DNA of 64,000 bases from Oryzisolibacter sp. LB2S (GCF_040732315.1 NZ_CP160388.1:2880494-2944493), one strand, 5' to 3'. Positions 47,914 through 61,419 are shown, counted from the first letter of the stretch. A program made the numbers and translations. The notes: generated by a model from the sequence alone, not told the origin.

Positions 47914-47934
47914 ATCGCCATGCCAGGTGGCGAT
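47914..47934. promoter_or_regulatory. inverted repeat in the fdhD-fdnG divergent region
   Basis: ATCGCCA (47914-47920) and TGGCGAT (47928-47934) are perfect 7-base arms around a 7-base spacer. The position, 48 bases upstream of fdhD and about 180 bases before fdnG, fits an operator for a dimeric regulator. The regulator is not identified. Confidence 0.4.
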
Positions 47935-48116
47935 GAAAAGAGTCGAGCCCAGCCCGCAAGAGGGCCCTTGTTGAACTTATGATCGGCGCCCCGCGTCTGC
48001 GCCGGGCACGCCATTCGTGTCAAGGGGATGGACTACGTAGTAACCCTGTGGTCCAGAGAAAGACGCGCACCCAAGATGACCCCACCAATAACAACCCCAC
48101 GAGAGGAGGTTCCGTC

Positions 48117-51100
48117 ATGGACATGAACCGCCGGCATTTCTTTCGCGTGAGTGGCGCGGGGCTGGTTGGCTCCAGCCTTGTCGCCATGGGCTTTTCGCCC
48201 GCCACCGCGCTTGCCGAGGTGCGCCAGTACAAGCTGGCCGCCACCACCGTCACACGCCAGACCTGCACCTATTGCTCGGTCGGCTGTGGCCTGCTGATGT
48301 ATTCCCTGGGCGACGGGGCGATGAACGCCAAGTCGTCCGTGATCCACGTCGAGGGCGACCCGGATCACCCGGTCAACCGCGGCACGCTCTGCCCCAAGGG
48401 CGCGGGCCTGCTGGACTTCATCAACAGCCCCAACCGCCTGCTCTACCCCGAGTACCGCGCACCTGGCTCCAAGGAATGGCAGCGCATGTCCTGGGACGAT
48501 GCGCTGACCCGCATCGCCAAGTTGCTCAAGGACGACCGCGACGCGAACTTCCAGGCCAGGACGGATGACGGCCTCACCGTCAACCGCTGGCTCACCACCG
48601 GCATGCTGGCGGCCTCGGCCGCGAGCAACGAGGCCGGCTACATCACGCACAAGGTGGCCCGCTCCTGGGGCCTGCTGGCGTTCGACAACCAGGCACGTGT
48701 CTGACACGGCCCGACGGTGGCAGGTCTTGCCCCGACGTTTGGCCGTGGAGCGATGACGAACCATTGGGTCGACATCAAGAACGCGGACGTTATTTTGATC
48801 ATGGGCGGCAATGCCGCCGAAGCGCACCCCTGCGGCTTCAAGTGGGTGACCGAAGCGAAGGCGCACAACAAGGCGCACTTCATGGTGGTCGACCCGCGCT
48901 TCAACCGCTCGGCGGCCCTGGCCGATTTCTATGCCCCCATCCGCTCGGGCAGCGACATCGTGTTCCTGGGCGGGATCATCAATTACCTCCTGTCCAACGA
49001 CAAGATCCACCACGAGTACGTGCACAACTACACGGACTTCAGCTTCATCGTGCGCGATGACTTTGAATTCGTGGACGGCATCTTCTCGGGCTACAACGAG
49101 GAAAAGCGCCAGTACGACAAGAAGAGCTGGGATTACGAGCTCGGCGAGGACGGGTATGTCAAAACCGACCCGACCCTGCAGCACCCGCGCTGCGTCTACC
49201 AGCTGCTGAAGAAACATTACGAGAGCTACACACCCGAGAAGGTCGAGAGCGTCTGCGGCACGCCGAAGGAGAAGTTCCTGCACGTGGCCGAGAAGTTCGC
49301 CTCCACGGCCGTGGCTGGGCGCGCCGCCACCATCATGTACGCGCTGGGCTGGACGCAGCATTCCATCGGCGCGCAGATCCTGCGCTGCGCGGCCATGGTG
49401 CAGCTGCTGTGCGGCAACATTGGCGTGGCCGGCGGCGGCATGAATGCGCTGCGCGGTCACTCCAACATCCAGGGCCTCACGGACCTGGGGCTGCTGTCGG
49501 CCAGCCTGCCGGGCTACCTGACGCTGCCGGGCGAGAAGGAGCAGGACTACCAGGCCTACATCGCCGCGCGCACGCAAAAGCCCCTGCGCGCGGGCCAGAT
49601 GAGCTATTGGCAGCACTACCCCAAGTTCCACGTCAGCCTGATGAAGTCCTGGTTCGGCGCCACCGCCACGGCCGAGAACAACTGGGCCTACGACTACCTG
49701 CCCAAGCTGGACAAGCAGTACGACATGCTGCAGTACTTCCAGCTCATGAACGAGGGCAAGGTCAACGGCTACATCGCGCAGGGCTTCAACCCGATCGCCT
49801 CGCTGTCCAACAGCACACGCGTGCGCGACGGTCTGGCCAAGCTCAAGTTCCTGGTCATCATGGACCCGCTGGCCACCGAGACCTCGGAGTTCTGGAAGAA
49901 CCATGGCGAGTTCAACGACGTCAAGTCCGAGGACATTCAGACCGAGGTCTTCCGCCTGCCCACCACCTGCTTCGCCGAGGAAGAGGGTGCGGTCGTCAGC
50001 TCCTCGCGCGTGCTGCAGTGGCACTGGAAGGCCGCCGAGCCCCCGGGCGAGGCCAAGACCGACGTGGCCATCATGGCCGCGCTGCACCACCGCCTGAAGG
50101 CGCTCTACGCCAAGGAAGGCGGCGCGTTCGCCGACCCCATCCTCAACCTGGACTGGAAATACGCCCAGCCCGACCACCCGAGCTCGGAGGAACTCGCCAA
50201 GGAATACAACGGCAAGGCCCTGGTCGACCTGCTTGACCCCAAGGACCCGACCAAGGTCCTGCGTGCCGCGGGCCAGCAGGTCTCGGGCTTCGGCGAGCTG
50301 CGCGACGATGGCTCCACGGCCAGCGGCTGCTGGATCTACGCGGGCGCCTGGACGCAGGCGGGCAACCAGATGGGCCGGCGCGACAACTCCGACCCCACGG
50401 GCATTGGCAACACGCTGAACTGGGCCTGGGCCTGGCCGGCCAACCGCCGCGTGCTCTACAACCGCGCATCCTGCGACGTGCAGGGCAAGCCCTTCAACCC
50501 GCGGCGCAGGCTCGTGGAGTGGAACGGCAAGGCCTGGGGCGGCGCCGACGTGCCGGACATGGGCGCCACGCTGGCACCCGAGACCGGTGCCGGCCCGTTC
50601 ATCATGACGCCCGAGGGCGTGGCGCGCTTCTTCGCGCGCAAGGGGCTCAACGAGGGGCCCTTCCCCACGCACTACGAGCCGTTCGACACGCCGCTGGGCA
50701 TGAACCCGATGTATCCGAACAACCCCAAGGCCACGTCCTCGCCGGCCGCGCGGGTGTTCGACAACATCTGGGAGACCTTCGGCAAGGCCAAGGACTTCCC
50801 GCATGTGGGCACGACCTACCGCCTGACCGAGCATTTCCACTACTGGACCAAGCATGCGCTGGTCAATGCCATCACCCAGCCCGAGCAGTTCGTCGAGATC
50901 GGCGAGGCCCTGGCCAAGGAGCTCGGCATCGTCGCCGGCGACAAGGTCAAGGTCAGCTCCAAGCGGGGCCACATCAAGGCCGTGGCCGTGGTCACCAAGC
51001 GCATCAAGCCAATGACGATCGAGGGCAGGACCGTGCACCATGTGGGCATCCCCATCCACTGGGGCTTCAAGGGCGTGACCAAGCCGGGCTACCTGGCCAA

Positions 51101-51182
51101 CACGCTGACGCCCTTCGTGGGCGACGGCAACACCAACACGCCGGAATTCAAGACCTTCCTCGTGAAGGTCGAGAAGGTGTAA
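48117..51182 (+). CDS. fdnG: formate dehydrogenase-N/O major subunit, selenocysteine-containing
   Basis: A 1021-residue molybdenum/tungsten enzyme oxidising formate to CO2 in the periplasm. Twin-arginine signal (NRRHFFRVS), [4Fe-4S] motif CTYCSVGC, then selenocysteine 196 encoded by UGA at 48702-48704, continuing HGPTVAGLAPTFGRGAMTNH as in FdnG/FdoG. Position 196 matches the known E. coli residue. A SECIS hairpin follows directly. The C-terminal Mo-cofactor domain is complete. The start is set by GAGAGGAGGTTCCGTC. The stop is followed by GGAGG for the next subunit. The choice between fdnG and fdoG cannot be made by eye. Confidence 0.95.
48702..48747 (+). promoter_or_regulatory. SECIS element and Sec UGA codon in fdnG
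   Basis: Right after UGA (48702-48704), CACGGCC (48705-48711) pairs with GGCCGTG (48741-48747). Inside, CGG-T-GGCA (48715-48722) and TGCC-CCG (48728-48734) form the upper stem with a bulged T at 48718 and apical loop GGTCT (48723-48727). This is the bulged-U, GGUCU-loop design bound by SelB in bacterial fdhF/fdnG messages. Confidence 0.85.
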
Positions 51183-51191
51183 GGAGGCACG

Positions 51192-52121
51192 ATGTCATTG
51201 CAATCCCTCGATATCAAGCGCCTCTCGGCCACCACCACCCCGGCCCCCCAGGCACGCACCCCGCAGTCGGGCGAGGTGGCCAAGCTCATCGATGTCTCCA
51301 AGTGCATCGGCTGCAAGGCCTGCCAGACCGCCTGCATGGAGTGGAACGACCTGCGCCAGGAGCCCGGCGTGAACGTGGGTGTCTACGACAACCCCAACGA
51401 CCTGACCGAGAACGCGTGGACGGTGATGCGCTTCACCGAGTACGACAACGAGGCCACGGGCAACCTGGAATGGCTGATCCGCAAGGACGGCTGCATGCAC
51501 TGCGAGGACCCGGGCTGCCTCAAGGCCTGCCCCTCGCCCGGCGCCATCGTGCAGTACACCAACGGCATCGTGGACTTCCATGAGGAGAAGTGCATAGGCT
51601 GCGGCTACTGCGTGACGGGCTGCCCGTTCAACGTGCCGCGCATCTCCAAGAAGGACAGCAAGGCCTACAAGTGCACGCTGTGCTCGGACCGCGTGGCCGT
51701 GGGCCAGGAGCCGGCCTGCGTCAAGACCTGCCCCACAGGCGCCATCGTGTTCGGCACCAAGAAGGCCATGAAGGACCATGCCGAGGAGCGCATCGCCGAC
51801 CTCAAGGAACGCGGCTTTGACAAGGCCGGCCTGTACGACCCGGCCGGCGTGGGCGGCACGCATGTCATGTACGTGCTGCACCATGCGGACAAGCCCTCGC
51901 TCTACCAGGGCCTGCCCGACGAGCCCAGGATCAGCCCGCTGGTCGGGCTGTGGAAGGGCATGTCCAAGCCCATCGCCATGGCCGCGCTGGGCGCCGCGGC
52001 GCTGGGCAGCCTGTTCCACTACATCACCAAGGGGCCCAACGACGTGTCCAAGGAGCTCGAGGACGAGATGGACCGCCAGGACCGTGAGGCCGATGCCACG
52101 CACAAGGAGAGCCAGCCATGA
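51192..52121 (+). CDS. fdnH: formate dehydrogenase iron-sulfur (beta) subunit
   Basis: A 309-residue electron-transfer subunit with four [4Fe-4S] cysteine groups: [33 protein letters not shown] and CTLCSDRV...[13 protein letters not shown]-terminal membrane helix (about 255-275, [14 protein letters not shown]) anchors it to the periplasmic face next to the gamma subunit. The start follows fdnG by nine bases behind GGAGG; the end overlaps the gamma gene by four bases (ATGA). Confidence 0.95.
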   Translation: MSLQSLDIKRLSATTTPAPQARTPQSGEVAKLIDVSKCIGCKACQTACMEWNDLRQEPGVNVGVYDNPNDLTENAWTVMRFTEYDNEATGNLEWLIRKDGCMHCEDPGCLKACPSPGAIVQYTNGIVDFHEEKCIGCGYCVTGCPFNVPRISKKDSKAYKCTLCSDRVAVGQEPACVKTCPTGAIVFGTKKAMKDHAEERIADLKERGFDKAGLYDPAGVGGTHVMYVLHHADKPSLYQGLPDEPRISPLVGLWKGMSKPIAMAALGAAALGSLFHYITKGPNDVSKELEDEMDRQDREADATHKESQP

Positions 52122-52744
52122 GACGCAATCCACGCGACCTGCAGCGCTACACGGCCGGCGAGCGCGCCAACCACTGGATCGTGGGCATCTGCTTCATCCT
52201 GCTCGCGCTTTCGGGCCTGGCGTTCTTCCACCCGGCGTTCTTCCCGCTCACGCAGTTGTTCGGCGGCGGGCCCTGGACGCGCATCCTGCACCCCTACGTC
52301 GGGGTGGTGATGTTCGTGTTCTTCCTGGCCATGGCCGTGCGCTTTGCCGCACTCAACATGATCGAGCAGCGCGACATCGAATGGCTCAAGAACGTCAACA
52401 AGATGGTAGACGGCGACGACCACGACATGCCCGAACAGGGCAAGTACAACGGTGGCCAGAAGCTGCTGTTCTGGGGGCTGGTGGTCGGCATGCTGGCCAT
52501 CACGGCCAGCGGCGTGCTGATGTGGCGCGCCTGGTGGACGCCGCCCATCACCGTGATACGCGCCGCCTCCGTGCTGCACGCCGTGGCCGCCGTGTGGATG
52601 ATCGGCCTCATCATCCTGCACGTGTATGCCGCCATCTGGACCCGCGGCACCATACGCGCCATGATGTACGGCACGGTCACGCGCGCATGGGCCAAGCAGC
52701 ACCACCGCGGCTGGTACCGCAAGGTGACGGGCGATAACAACTAA
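52118..52744 (+). CDS. fdnI: formate dehydrogenase cytochrome b556 (gamma) subunit
   Basis: A 208-residue membrane subunit with four helices (about 20-40, 52-72, 110-130, 148-170) that carries two haems b and passes electrons to quinone. Haem-ligand histidines lie in ANHWIVG, LHPYVGV and the helix-4 LHVYAA region. It is translationally coupled to fdnH (ATGA). The C terminus [13 protein letters not shown] is typical. Confidence 0.9.
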   Translation: MRRNPRDLQRYTAGERANHWIVGICFILLALSGLAFFHPAFFPLTQLFGGGPWTRILHPYVGVVMFVFFLAMAVRFAALNMIEQRDIEWLKNVNKMVDGDDHDMPEQGKYNGGQKLLFWGLVVGMLAITASGVLMWRAWWTPPITVIRAASVLHAVAAVWMIGLIILHVYAAIWTRGTIRAMMYGTVTRAWAKQHHRGWYRKVTGDNN

Positions 52745-52890
52745 CCCCCCCTGAGTCGCCTGCGGCGCCTTCCCCCCAGGGGGACGCCGCCAGCGGCCTG
52801 GCAAAGCCAGCTCCGCGGCGTCTGCTGGCCTGGGCAGCGCCCCAGGTCAGGCAGCGCCGAAAGCTGATACCCTGCCATCGTTTCTGCCGC
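52745..52890. repeat. GC-rich hairpin repeat after fdnI
   Basis: CCCCCTG (52747-52753) pairs with CAGGGGG (52777-52783) around GTCGCCTGCGGCGCC. Further GC-rich inverted segments follow (GCCAGCGGCCTGGC, CGGCGTCTGCTGGCCTGGG). This looks like a second Comamonadaceae-type intergenic repeat and may end the fdnGHI transcript before fdhE. Confidence 0.6.
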
Positions 52891-52939
52891 CAGCAGCGAC
52901 CCTGCCCGGCGGCAGTTTCATTTCTGGAGACCTGATTCC

Positions 52940-53890
52940 GTGCAACGCATTCTTCAACCCGGCGAGATCGAGGCCCTGGACCGCACCAGCCTGCTGCGCA
53001 CCCGCCTGCCCCAGCCCGCCAGCCTGTTTGCCGAGCGCGCAGCGCGCCTGGCGCAAAAGGCCGAGGGCAACCCGATTGGCGACTACCTGCGCTTTCTGGC
53101 CCGACTGGTGCGTGCCCAGCAGCAGGCCGCGGGCAAGGTGCAGACCAGCGCGCCCGATCCCGCGCAGATCGCCCGGGCGCAAGAGCATTCCATGCCCCTG
53201 CTGCCCGCGGCCAGCCACATCGACCCCGCCTGGCTGGGCGTGCTCGACGAGCTGCTCGCCGCGCTCGACGGTGCGGCCGAGCTGCCCCAGGCCCTGCAGC
53301 CCACGCTGCAGGCCCTGCGCGCCATGCCCGCGGATGCGCGCGACGCGCTCGCGCGCCGCACGCTCATGGGCCTGCTCGCAGGGCCGGACGACCTGGCCGC
53401 CGCGCCCATCGTCATGGCCGCGCTGCAGGTGGTGTTTGCGGACCGCGCCAGCCGCCTGCAGGAGGCCGACATTCCCTACACCGACCCCGCCACCATCTGC
53501 CCCGTGTGCGGCAGCGCCCCCGCGGCCAGCGTGCTGCGCATCGGCGGGCGCGAGGCCGGCCTGCGCTACCTGCACTGCGGCACCTGCTGCACCGAATGGC
53601 ACATGGTGCGCGTCAAGTGCAGCCACTGCGAATCGACCAAGGGCGTGCACTACCAGGGCCTGCAAAGCGAGGACGGCAGCCTGAAGGACGAGGTCGTTCT
53701 GGCCGAAACCTGCGACCAATGCCACAGCTACCGCAAGCTCACCAACCAGGAAAAAGACCCACTGGCCGAGCCCCTGGCCGACGACCTGGCCAGCCTGCTG
53801 CTCGATCTGCTCATGGCCGACACGCCGTTTGCCCGCGCCAGCATGAACCCGCTGCTGCCCATGGCCGACGCCGGGGACGCCCCGGCATGA
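52940..53890 (+). CDS. fdhE: formate dehydrogenase accessory protein FdhE
   Basis: A 316-residue cytoplasmic iron-binding protein that matures respiratory formate dehydrogenase. Four CxxC pairs bind metal: [21 protein letters not shown] and CDQCHSY, at about residues 190-270. GTG is the first usable start at 52940 and GGAG lies about 12 bases upstream. The stop overlaps the selA start (ATGA), tying formate dehydrogenase maturation to selenocysteine synthesis in one transcript. Confidence 0.9.
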   Translation: MQRILQPGEIEALDRTSLLRTRLPQPASLFAERAARLAQKAEGNPIGDYLRFLARLVRAQQQAAGKVQTSAPDPAQIARAQEHSMPLLPAASHIDPAWLGVLDELLAALDGAAELPQALQPTLQALRAMPADARDALARRTLMGLLAGPDDLAAAPIVMAALQVVFADRASRLQEADIPYTDPATICPVCGSAPAASVLRIGGREAGLRYLHCGTCCTEWHMVRVKCSHCESTKGVHYQGLQSEDGSLKDEVVLAETCDQCHSYRKLTNQEKDPLAEPLADDLASLLLDLLMADTPFARASMNPLLPMADAGDAPA

Positions 53891-55305
53891 GCGGCGCCGC
53901 CCGCCTGCCCAGCGTGGACCGCGTGCTGTCCACGCCGCTTGCGCGCGCGCTCGCCGCCGAGCATGGCGCCAGCGCCACCACGGCGGCCGTGCGCGCCGCG
54001 CTCGATGCGCTGCGCCCGGCCGCGCTTGCGGGCGAACTTGCGGCCGATCAGCTCGCGCCCGAGGCCCTGGCCACGCGCGCCCGCCAGCATCTGGCCGAGC
54101 GCCTGGCGCCGCGCCTCACGGCCGTGTTCAACCTCACGGGCACGGTGCTGCACACCAACCTGGGGCGCGCCCTGCTGCCCGACGAGGCCGTGCGCGCCGT
54201 GGTGCAGGCGCTCACCACGCCGGCCAACCTCGAATTCGACCTCGCCACCGGCGGGCGCGGCGACCGCGACGACCTCATCACCGACCTGCTGCGCGAGCTC
54301 ACGGGCGCCGAGGCCGCCACCGTGGTCAACAACAACGCCGCGGCCGTGCTGCTCACGCTCAACGCCCTCGCGCCGCGCAAGGAAGTCATCGTCTCGCGCG
54401 GCGAATTGGTCGAGATCGGCGGCGCCTTTCGCATCCCCGACATCATGGGCCGCGCAGGCGCCAGGCTGGTCGAGGTGGGCACCACCAACCGCACCCACGC
54501 CAAGGACTATGCCGAGGCCATCACCGAGCGCACCGCCCTGCTCATGAAGGTGCATTGCAGCAACTACGCCGTCACGGGCTTCACCAAGAGCGTGAGCGAG
54601 GCCGAGGTGGCGCAGATCGCCCACGCGCGCGGCCTGCCGCTGGCCGTCGATCTGGGCAGCGGCACGCTGGTGGACCTGGCCCAATGGGGCCTGCCGCACG
54701 AGCCCACGGTGCGCGACGTGGTCGCCGCCGGCGCCGACATCGTCACCTTCAGCGGCGACAAGCTGCTCGGCGGCCCGCAGGCCGGATTGATCGTCGGGCG
54801 CAAGGACCTGATCGCCAGGATCAAGAAGAACCCGCTCAAGCGCGCGCTGCGCGTGGGCAAGCTGACCCTTGCCGCGCTCGAGCCCGTGCTGCGCCTGTAC
54901 CTCACGCCCGAGCGCCTGCCCGAGCGCCTGACCACGCTGCGCCTGTTCACCCGGCCGCAGGCCGACATGCGCGCCCAGGCCGAGCAACTGCTGGCCCCGC
55001 TGCAGGCCGCCCTGGGCGCCGAGTACACGGTGCGCACCGCCGCGCTGTTCAGCCAGATCGGCAGCGGCGCCCTGCCCGTGGACCAGCTGCCCAGTTTTGG
55101 CCTGGCCATTGCGCCCGCCAGCGCGAAACGTGCGGGCCGCGCGCTCGCTCGCCTGGAGGCCGCGCTGCGCGCCCTGCCCCGCCCCGTCATAGGCCGCATC
55201 GCGAGCGACGCGCTCTGGCTCGACCTGCGCTGCCTGGAGGCCGCCGACATGCCCGCCTTCACGGCGCAGCTACCGCGGCTGGCCGAGGCGCTGGCGCAGG
55301 AGTAG
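53887..55305 (+). CDS. selA: L-seryl-tRNA(Sec) selenium transferase
   Basis: A 472-residue PLP enzyme converting Ser-tRNA(Sec) to Sec-tRNA(Sec) using selenophosphate. The Schiff-base Lys lies in [38 protein letters not shown] and GAFRIPDIM are typical SelA segments. The start overlaps the fdhE stop (ATGA). selB follows after 79 bases occupied by a dispersed hairpin repeat. Confidence 0.95.
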   Translation: MSGAARLPSVDRVLSTPLARALAAEHGASATTAAVRAALDALRPAALAGELAADQLAPEALATRARQHLAERLAPRLTAVFNLTGTVLHTNLGRALLPDEAVRAVVQALTTPANLEFDLATGGRGDRDDLITDLLRELTGAEAATVVNNNAAAVLLTLNALAPRKEVIVSRGELVEIGGAFRIPDIMGRAGARLVEVGTTNRTHAKDYAEAITERTALLMKVHCSNYAVTGFTKSVSEAEVAQIAHARGLPLAVDLGSGTLVDLAQWGLPHEPTVRDVVAAGADIVTFSGDKLLGGPQAGLIVGRKDLIARIKKNPLKRALRVGKLTLAALEPVLRLYLTPERLPERLTTLRLFTRPQADMRAQAEQLLAPLQAALGAEYTVRTAALFSQIGSGALPVDQLPSFGLAIAPASAKRAGRALARLEAALRALPRPVIGRIASDALWLDLRCLEAADMPAFTAQLPRLAEALAQE

Positions 55306-55320
55306 ATTCAAGTTTCAAGC

Positions 55321-55371
55321 AAAATCGGCCGCCAACGCTTGCCCCACAAGCGCGAACAGCTATTCAATCAA
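55321..55371 (+). repeat. dispersed hairpin repeat, copy 8 (between selA and selB)
   Basis: Reads AAAATCGGCCGCCAACG, then CTTGCCCCACAAGCGCG and AACAGCTATTCAATC. It fills most of the selA-selB gap. Confidence 0.8.
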
Positions 55372-55384
55372 GAGCAACAAAGCC

Positions 55385-57331
55385 ATGATCATCGGCACCG
55401 CAGGCCATATCGACCACGGCAAGACCGCGCTCGTGCGTGCGCTCACGGGCGTGGAGACCGACCGGCTCCCCGAGGAAAAGCGCCGTGGCATCTCGATAGA
55501 GCTGGGCTACGCCTACCTGCACGCGGAGGGCGCCCAGGGCCGGCCGCTCTCGCTGGGCTTTGTGGACATGCCGGGCCACGAGCGGCTGCTGCACACCATG
55601 CTCGCGGGCGCCACGGGCATTGCCCATGCGCTGCTCATCGTGGCTGCCGACGACGGCGTGATGCCGCAGACGCGCGAGCACCTGGCCGTGCTGGCGCTGC
55701 TCGGCGTGGCGCAGGGCACGGTGGCCATCACCAAGATCGACCGGCTCGACCCCGCCACGCGCGCCTCTCGCCTGGCCCAGCTGCAGGCGCAGGTGCGCGC
55801 GCTGCTCGCGCCCACGGCGCTGGCCGATGCGCCTCTCTACCCCGTCTCGGCCATCACGGGCGAGGGCATTGACGCCCTGCGCGCGCACCTGCTCGCCTGC
55901 GCCGGGCGACAGCACAGCGGCGCGGCGCAGGACGGCGCGCGCGCCTTCCGCCTGGCCATAGACCGCGCCTTCACGCTGGCCGGCGTGGGCACCGTGGTCA
56001 CCGGCACCGTGGCCAGCGGCCGCCTGCAGGTGGGCGACGCGCTGCAGCTCACGCCACAGAGACAGGGCACGCGCGAGCCACTGCGCGTGCGCGGCATCCA
56101 CGCACAGAACCAGCCCGCCGAAGCGGCCCACGCGGGCCAGCGCTGCGCGCTGGCGCTCGCCGGCCTGGCCAAGGACGCGGTGCACCGCGGCGACTGGGCC
56201 TGCGCGCCCGCCATCGCTCTCGCCACCACGCGCATCGACGTCGAGTGTTCGCTCTGGCCCGACGAACCCAAGCCCCTGCGCTCGGGCACGCCCGTGCACG
56301 TGCACCTGGGCAGCAGCGACGTGATGGGCAGCATCGTGCTGCTCGAGGGCGCCAGCCTCGCCCCCGGCGCCACGGCCCTGGCCCAGCTGGTGCTGCACGC
56401 CGGCGTGGCCGCCTGGCACGGCGACCGCGGCGTGCTGCGCGACGCATCGGCCACGCGCACCATGGCCGGGGTGCGCGTGCTCGACCCCTTCGCGCCCCAA
56501 CGCTGGCGGGGCACGCCCGAGCGCCTGGCGCAGCTGGCCGCCCAGGCCCTGCCTGAGCGCGGCGCGCGCATCGCCGCCCTGCTCGACCAATCCCCGCTGG
56601 GCCTGGACCTGGTGCAGACCGCCCGCGCCGAGGCCCTGCCCGGTCCGCAGGACCTGCCCCTGCCCGAGGCGGCCATCCGCCTCGACGGCGGCAGGGCCGC
56701 CATCGCCCCGGCCCGGCTGCAGGCACTGCAGGCGCAGGCCCTGGAGCGCCTGCAGGCCTTCCACGAGAGTCAACCCCAGGAGATTGGCCCTGACCTGCGG
56801 CGCCTCAGGCGCCTGGCGGCGCCGCGCGCGGGCGATGCGCTCTGGCAGCATCTGGTCGACGACCTCGTGGCCCGTGGCGCGGTGGTGCGCAGCGGCCATT
56901 GGCTGCACCTGCCCGCGCATGCCGCGCACATGAGCGCCGCCGAGGAGCAACTGGCCCAGCGGCTCATGCCGCTGCTGCTGGCCGGCGGCTTCGACCCACC
57001 CTGGGTGCGCACCCTGGCCCAGGACAGCGGCGCCGCCGAGGCCCTGGTGCGCCAGACCCTGGCAAGCCTTGCGCGGCGCGGCGAAGTCTTTCAGTGCGTC
57101 AAAGACCTGTACTATCCGCTGCCTACAATCGAGCGCCTGGCCGCCATCGCACGCGGCTGCATGGCGCAGGGCGACGCGGTGCAGGCCGCGGCCTTCCGCG
57201 ACGCCACGGGCCTGGGGCGCAAGCGCGCCATTCAGCTGCTGGAGTTCTTCGACCGCGTGGGCTTCACGCGCCGCGTGAAGGACGCGCATCTGCTGCGCCC
57301 GGGCACACCGCTGTTTGCGGCGCGCGATTGA
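55385..57331 (+). CDS. selB: selenocysteine-specific elongation factor
   Basis: A 648-residue GTPase that brings Sec-tRNA(Sec) to UGA codons preceding a SECIS hairpin. The GTPase motifs are GHIDHGKT (7-14), VDMPGHE and TKID. EF-Tu-like domains II-III follow, then a C-terminal set of winged helices (about 380-648, e.g. [20 protein letters not shown] segment) that binds the SECIS. It matches the fdnG hairpin in this window. The stop is followed by a GC-rich repeat and then tRNA-Sec. Confidence 0.95.
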   Translation: MIIGTAGHIDHGKTALVRALTGVETDRLPEEKRRGISIELGYAYLHAEGAQGRPLSLGFVDMPGHERLLHTMLAGATGIAHALLIVAADDGVMPQTREHLAVLALLGVAQGTVAITKIDRLDPATRASRLAQLQAQVRALLAPTALADAPLYPVSAITGEGIDALRAHLLACAGRQHSGAAQDGARAFRLAIDRAFTLAGVGTVVTGTVASGRLQVGDALQLTPQRQGTREPLRVRGIHAQNQPAEAAHAGQRCALALAGLAKDAVHRGDWACAPAIALATTRIDVECSLWPDEPKPLRSGTPVHVHLGSSDVMGSIVLLEGASLAPGATALAQLVLHAGVAAWHGDRGVLRDASATRTMAGVRVLDPFAPQRWRGTPERLAQLAAQALPERGARIAALLDQSPLGLDLVQTARAEALPGPQDLPLPEAAIRLDGGRAAIAPARLQALQAQALERLQAFHESQPQEIGPDLRRLRRLAAPRAGDALWQHLVDDLVARGAVVRSGHWLHLPAHAAHMSAAEEQLAQRLMPLLLAGGFDPPWVRTLAQDSGAAEALVRQTLASLARRGEVFQCVKDLYYPLPTIERLAAIARGCMAQGDAVQAAAFRDATGLGRKRAIQLLEFFDRVGFTRRVKDAHLLRPGTPLFAARD

Positions 57332-57412
57332 CTTTTGCCGCCGGGCCGCCCCAAGGCAAAAAGCGGCCCCCTCGGGGGGCAGCGACCCGCGCAGCAGTGG
57401 AGCGTGGGGGTC
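57332..57412 (+). repeat. 75-base GC-rich repeat, copy A (between selB and selC)
   Basis: Two hairpins: TTTTGCC...GGCAAAA and GGCCCCC-TC-GGGGGGC, followed by AGCGTGGGGG. It is nearly identical to copy B at 58434-58505. Being intergenic, it may act as a terminator for selB. Confidence 0.8.
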
Positions 57413-57419
57413 AGATTTT

Positions 57420-57514
57420 GGAAGGGAAGCGTCCCCGGTGGGGCGCCCGGGCTTCAAACCCGGTGGGTTGCGCCACGCGCGGCCGGTGGGTTCGACTCCC
57501 TCTCCCTTCCGCCA
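57420..57514 (+). tRNA. selC: tRNA-Sec (selC), anticodon TCA
   Basis: A 95-base tRNA with an 8-base-pair acceptor, GGAAGGGA (57420-57427) with TCCCTTCC (57503-57510), then G and encoded CCA (57512-57514). The D arm GTCCCC...GGGGC is long; the anticodon TCA is at 57454-57456 in GGGCTTCAAACCC; a long variable arm and TTCGACT T-loop follow. All are hallmarks of bacterial tRNA-Sec. The second T-stem pair is T-T (57487/57501), a mismatch compared with the usual paired position. Confidence 0.95.
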
Positions 57515-57520
57515 TCAAGG

Positions 57521-57570
57521 AAAATCGGCCTCCAACGCTTACCCACTAAGCGCATATAGCTATCATTTAT
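57521..57570 (+). repeat. dispersed hairpin repeat, copy 9 (after tRNA-Sec)
   Basis: Reads AAAATCGGCCTCCAACG, then CTTACCCACTAAGCGC and ATATAGCTATCATTT. It starts seven bases after the tRNA-Sec CCA. Its stem CGCTTA/TAAGCG could serve as the tRNA terminator, and its right end overlaps the stop of the 82-residue gene. Confidence 0.8.
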
Positions 57571-57811
57571 GTAGCCCTCTGCCAAGCCCAACCGGCCTCG
57601 GTAAGCGCTACCAGCCAGCGCCCCTCCTCCTGCCACACGCGCACCCAGCCGGGGCCGGGACGGCCCGCGATGCGGGCGTCGCCCAGCAGGCTGAGGGAGC
57701 GCAGCAGTACGCTGGCGCTCAGCTCGAGCCGCTTGGCCAGCCGCGGCAGGGACATGGCGGCGCCCCGGCCCTCCTCGGCCAGCGCGCGCAGGATGGCCTC
57801 GTCCAGCGGGC

Positions 57812-57815
<4 letters not shown>
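57567..57815 (-). CDS. 82-residue winged-helix-like protein coupled to the FdhF/YdeP-like gene
   Basis: A small protein with GTG start overlapping the upstream stop (GTGA, 57812-57815). Sequence MSPLDEAILRALAEEGRG, then SLPRLAKRLELSASVLLRSLSLLGD and a two-strand wing (GWVRVWQEEGRWLVALTEAG). This is the layout of a small winged helix of MarR/ArsR size. No metal site or known family was recognised. Coupling suggests it regulates, or is made in fixed ratio with, the oxidoreductase. The stop TAA lies in a dispersed repeat. Confidence 0.65.
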
Positions 57816-60196
<2,381 letters not shown>

Positions 60197-60239
60197 GGGT
60201 TCTGCCTTCGAGGAATGAGCGGCGCGGCGGCCCGCGGCG

Positions 60240-61331
60240 TCAGGAGCTCTTGCTGATGGTGATGGTCGGGAACTTGGCCGAGAAGTCCTTGGACTGCTGG
60301 GCGATCTTCACGGCCACGTCGCGCGCCACCTGCTTGTAGATCTGCGCCACCTCGCCGTCGGGGTCGGCCACCACGGTGGGGCGACCGCTGTCGGCCTGCT
60401 CTCGGATCTGCAGCGCCAGCGGCAGCGCGCCCAGGTAGGCCATGCCGTAGTCCTGGGCCATCTTTTTGCCGCCGTCGGCGCCGAAGATGTGCTCGACATG
60501 GCCGCAGTTGCTGCACACATGCACGGCCATGTTCTCCACGATGCCGAGGATGGGCACGCCCACCTTCTGGAACATGGTGATGCCCTTCTTCGCGTCGAGC
60601 AGCGCGATGTCCTGCGGCGTGGTGACGATGACGGCCCCCGTGATGGGCACGCGCTGGGACAGCGTGAGCTGGATGTCGCCCGTGCCCGGCGGCATGTCGA
60701 CGATGAGGTAGTCGAGGTCCTTCCAGTTCGTCTGGCGCAGGAGCTGCTCCAGCGCCTGCGTGGCCATGGGGCCGCGCCAGATCATGGCCTGGTCCGGCTC
60801 CACGAGAAAGCCTATGGACATGACCTGCACGCCGTGGCTCTCGAGCGGCTCCATGTTCTTGCCGTCCAGGCTCTCGGGCCGGCCGCTCACGCCGAGCATC
60901 ATGGGCTGGCTCGGGCCGTAAATGTCGGCGTCGAGCACGCCCACGCGCGCGCCCTCTGCCGCCAGCGCCAGCGCCAGGTTGGCGGCCGTGGTGCTCTTGC
61001 CCACGCCGCCCTTGCCCGAGGCCACGGCGATGATGTTCTTCACGCCCGGCAGCAGCTGCACGCCGCGCTGAACCGCATGCGCGATGACCTTGCTGGTAAT
61101 GTTGACCGAGACGTTGGCCACACCCTCAAGGGCGCGGGCCGCGGCGATGAACTGCTGGCGCAGCGCCGGCACCAGGCTCTTGGCGGGGTAGCCCAGCTCG
61201 ACGTCGAAGGCGACGTCACCGCCGCTGATCTGCACGTTGCGCACGGCGCGCGTGCTCACGAAATCCTTGCCCGTGTGCGGGTCCTGGACGCTGGCGAGTG
61301 CCGCCAGCAGGTCCTGCTCTGTCAATGCCAT
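60240..61331 (-). CDS. apbC: iron-sulfur cluster carrier ATPase Mrp/ApbC
   Basis: A 363-residue P-loop protein of the MinD/NBP35 group that carries [4Fe-4S] clusters to apoproteins. It has a deviant Walker A GKGGVGKST near 100-108, a MIP18-like N-terminal domain (about 1-80), and CSNCGHVEHIFG with CxxC for the cluster (about 280). Such carriers are needed for complex iron-sulfur enzymes, and the FdhF/YdeP gene lies 43 bases downstream. The start is ATG at 61331. Confidence 0.9.
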   Translation of the reverse strand: MALTEQDLLAALASVQDPHTGKDFVSTRAVRNVQISGGDVAFDVELGYPAKSLVPALRQQFIAAARALEGVANVSVNITSKVIAHAVQRGVQLLPGVKNIIAVASGKGGVGKSTTAANLALALAAEGARVGVLDADIYGPSQPMMLGVSGRPESLDGKNMEPLESHGVQVMSIGFLVEPDQAMIWRGPMATQALEQLLRQTNWKDLDYLIVDMPPGTGDIQLTLSQRVPITGAVIVTTPQDIALLDAKKGITMFQKVGVPILGIVENMAVHVCSNCGHVEHIFGADGGKKMAQDYGMAYLGALPLALQIREQADSGRPTVVADPDGEVAQIYKQVARDVAVKIAQQSKDFSAKFPTITISKSS

Positions 61332-61419
61332 GGCTGTGTTGTTCGCTGAAGGGAAAGGCCGAGTCTAGCGAAGCGGCCTTGGCACTGGCGCGCCTGTGCC
61401 TATCGGTTACCCTGGGTGG

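Noticed and set aside
48702..48704. UGA in fdnG as a nonsense mutation making a pseudogene
   Set aside because: Codon position, downstream SECIS and presence of selA, selB, selC and selD in the same window all support selenocysteine.
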